14,849 nt of DNA from Pseudomonadota bacterium (GTDB taxonomy: Bacteria > Pseudomonadota > Alphaproteobacteria > Sphingomonadales > Sphingomonadaceae): positions 1-14,849 of the forward strand of contig JAEWIL010000235.1 in NCBI GenBank assembly GCA_023387085.1, written 5' to 3'. Shown one piece after another: positions 13,554 through 14,849 of this stretch. Each line of letters opens with the position of its first letter. Position 1 is the stretch's first letter. The notes under the pieces were generated by a model, which was not told where the DNA came from, searched no databases, and saw only the letters and a list, made by a program, of their open reading frames with translations. Position numbers and translations under genes: made by a program.

Positions 13554-14536
13554 CAGCAATATCCCGGCTGATGAATATCGAGCAACCGGGCGCTTTCGCG
13601 CCACAGCGCTTCGGCCGTTTCGCGGTCGATCGCGAACGGGCGCACACCGGGGCCGCCGAGTTCGCCGTCCGCTTCGACGGGGGCAATGTTGCAGTCCTCG
13701 CAATAGACCCCGCCAACACCCTCCAGCGCGAGCGACGTGGCGCACCAGATCGTCGTGGCGGCGCCTTGCTGCGGACTCTTGAGGTCGCGCCGCGGATCGA
13801 CAACGGCCGTGCCGTCCGGATGCACCGCGCCAAACTGCTCAATCTCCTCCCGGCTCAGGTGGCGCGCCAGTGGGCCCAGAATCGAGCCGGGGTGGACGGA
13901 AAAGGCGCGAATGCCATGATCGGCGCCGCGCGCGTCGAGCGCGACGGCGAAGAGAGCGTTTGCCGTCTTGGCCTGGCCGTACGCCAACCATTTGTCGTAG
14001 GCGCGGCGCCGGAAATCGAGATCGGACAGGTCGAGACCGCCAAGTTGGTGGGCGCGCGACGACAGGACGACCACGCGCGCGCCGCCGTCTGCGCTCCGAA
14101 GCCGCGGCCAGAGCGCCGCTGCAAGACGGAAATGAGCGAGATGATTGGTCGCGAACTGGCCTTCTCGTCCCGCGGCATCGCGGAATAGCGGCGTCGCCAT
14201 GACTCCGGCGTTCAGGATCAGGAGATCGAGCGCGCGACCGCTCTCCTCAAAGCCGGACGCGAAGGCTGTGATCGACAATGGGTCGAGAAGGTCCATCGCG
14301 GCGACTTCGACGTTTGGCATATCGTGGAAAACTTGCCGGGCCGCGCTCGCATTGCGTGCGGGTACGACAACATGAGCGCCTTTCAAAGCGAGTATCTTGA
14401 CCGTCTCAAAGCCCAGATTCGATGCGCCGCCCGTGACGATCGCGGACTTCCCTGTAAGATCGACGCCATCGGCGACATCAGCGGCGGTCGTGAACGGGCC
14501 GAAGGGCTTATCAAGCGGCGATTGCACAGCAGTCAT
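13553..14536 (-). CDS. SDR family oxidoreductase, retinol-dehydrogenase-like
   Basis: A 327-residue short-chain dehydrogenase, longer than the classical type and resembling the retinol dehydrogenase/WWOX-like bacterial group. TGGASNLG is at 35-42 (Asn39 where Gly or Ser is more usual), LNAG at 108-111, and the catalytic set is N131, S159/S160, Y186 and K190 (YGQAK). VHPGSILGPLARHL follows the active site. The extended C-terminus contains GGVYCEDCNIAPV, a segment common in this group, with two cysteines close together. A 30-residue N-terminal extension precedes the Rossmann fold. AGGA about 9 nt before the ATG at 14536 supports the start. It is coupled to the LOG gene through TGATG. The substrate is unknown; a hydrophobic alcohol or aldehyde is plausible. 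Confidence 0.9.
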   Translation of the reverse strand: MTAVQSPLDKPFGPFTTAADVADGVDLTGKSAIVTGGASNLGFETVKILALKGAHVVVPARNASAARQVFHDMPNVEVAAMDLLDPLSITAFASGFEESGRALDLLILNAGVMATPLFRDAAGREGQFATNHLAHFRLAAALWPRLRSADGGARVVVLSSRAHQLGGLDLSDLDFRRRAYDKWLAYGQAKTANALFAVALDARGADHGIRAFSVHPGSILGPLARHLSREEIEQFGAVHPDGTAVVDPRRDLKSPQQGAATTIWCATSLALEGVGGVYCEDCNIAPVEADGELGGPGVRPFAIDRETAEALWRESARLLDIHQPGYC

Positions 14537-14647
14537 GGAGAGTTCCTGTTCGATAGGGGACGACGGGCCGCAATTGCGCCCGCGGGAAAAATGTCGGTCG
14601 AAAATGAGTGAGGCGCACGACCATCGCGGAGCCCGGCAAAGCGCCCC

Positions 14648-14849
14648 TCAGAAATCGACCGTGCGCGCCTCGAAGGCATTCTGGAATGCTGCCGCGCGCT
14701 CTGCCGCGGGCGGATATATCCAAACGCGATTGACCTCCATCTTGACCTTTTTCGCCTCGGGTCCGGTGATCTCGACGGTCCGGGGTGACCAACCGCGGGT
14801 GAAGATCGCGGCATCGGGACCGAGATCAAGGCACACGACATAGGATGGT
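14648..14849 (-). CDS. C-terminal part of an unrecognised protein (runs off right edge)
   Basis: The minus-strand frame is open from the window edge to a TGA at 14648-14650, giving about 66 residues: SYVVCLDLGPDAAIFTRGW, then PRTVEITGPEAKKVKMEVNR and a tail ending FEARTVDF. It is hydrophilic and looks like genuine coding sequence, with alternating strands and a final helix. I do not recognise the family. The start lies outside the window; an internal GTG at 14836 is not proposed as the true start. It is read in the same direction as the SDR and LOG genes, with a gap of about 110 bp, and could be upstream in the same transcript. Confidence 0.6.
   Translation of the reverse strand, partial: PSYVVCLDLGPDAAIFTRGWSPRTVEITGPEAKKVKMEVNRVWIYPPAAERAAAFQNAFEARTVDF

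Overview
The window looks like chromosome of a high-GC alphaproteobacterium, most likely a sphingomonad (Sphingopyxis/Sphingomonas-like). This rests on GC-rich codon use from about 2,160 onward, the FixJ-type and HK4-type two-component proteins, the small outer-membrane barrel and the density of SDR oxidoreductases. It is an inference from gene style; no rRNA or other marker gene is present. The left 2.1 kb is visibly less GC-rich and carries mobile-element debris, so it reads as an accessory or rearranged segment.

Layout. (1) 1-2,160: the first 16 codons of an IS110-family transposase running off the left edge, an SDR oxidoreductase on the minus strand, a divergent LuxR-type regulator lacking most of its ligand-binding half, and about 500 bp with no convincing gene. 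(2) 2,161-5,411: a metabolic module made of an MBL-fold metallohydrolase, a convergent LysR regulator, and, divergent from LysR, an SDR oxidoreductase plus an NTF2/SnoaL-like protein. A palindrome in the LysR/SDR gap is the likely operator, and a strong hairpin terminator closes the unit. (3) 5,486-6,097: an exported eight-stranded-barrel outer membrane protein. (4) 6,202-11,743: a five-gene signalling operon: Rrf2-type regulator with cysteines, FixJ/NarL-type response regulator, receiver-only response regulator, soluble multi-PAS histidine kinase, and membrane-anchored PAS histidine kinase. Three of the four junctions are 4-bp start/stop overlaps. (5) 11,886-12,857: a chloroperoxidase-like alpha/beta hydrolase with a Tat-like leader and a second, well-placed internal start. 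(6) 12,945-14,536 (minus strand): an SDR and a LOG-family phosphoribohydrolase translationally coupled by TGATG. (7) The C-terminus of an unrecognised protein runs off the right edge.

The most interesting part is the Rrf2/two-component operon. Its promoter (TTGCCT-17-TATACT) is overlapped by a perfect 8-9-8 palindrome that ends one base before the ATG. This predicts an autoregulated, leaderless transcript placing a possible Fe-S or redox repressor above two kinases and two response regulators. The kinases share nearly identical catalytic signatures but have different sensor halves, and the receiver-only protein could link them to the DNA-binding regulator. The signal and targets are not visible here. 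The dual-start hydrolase is the second notable item. I see no CRISPR array, tRNA or rRNA.
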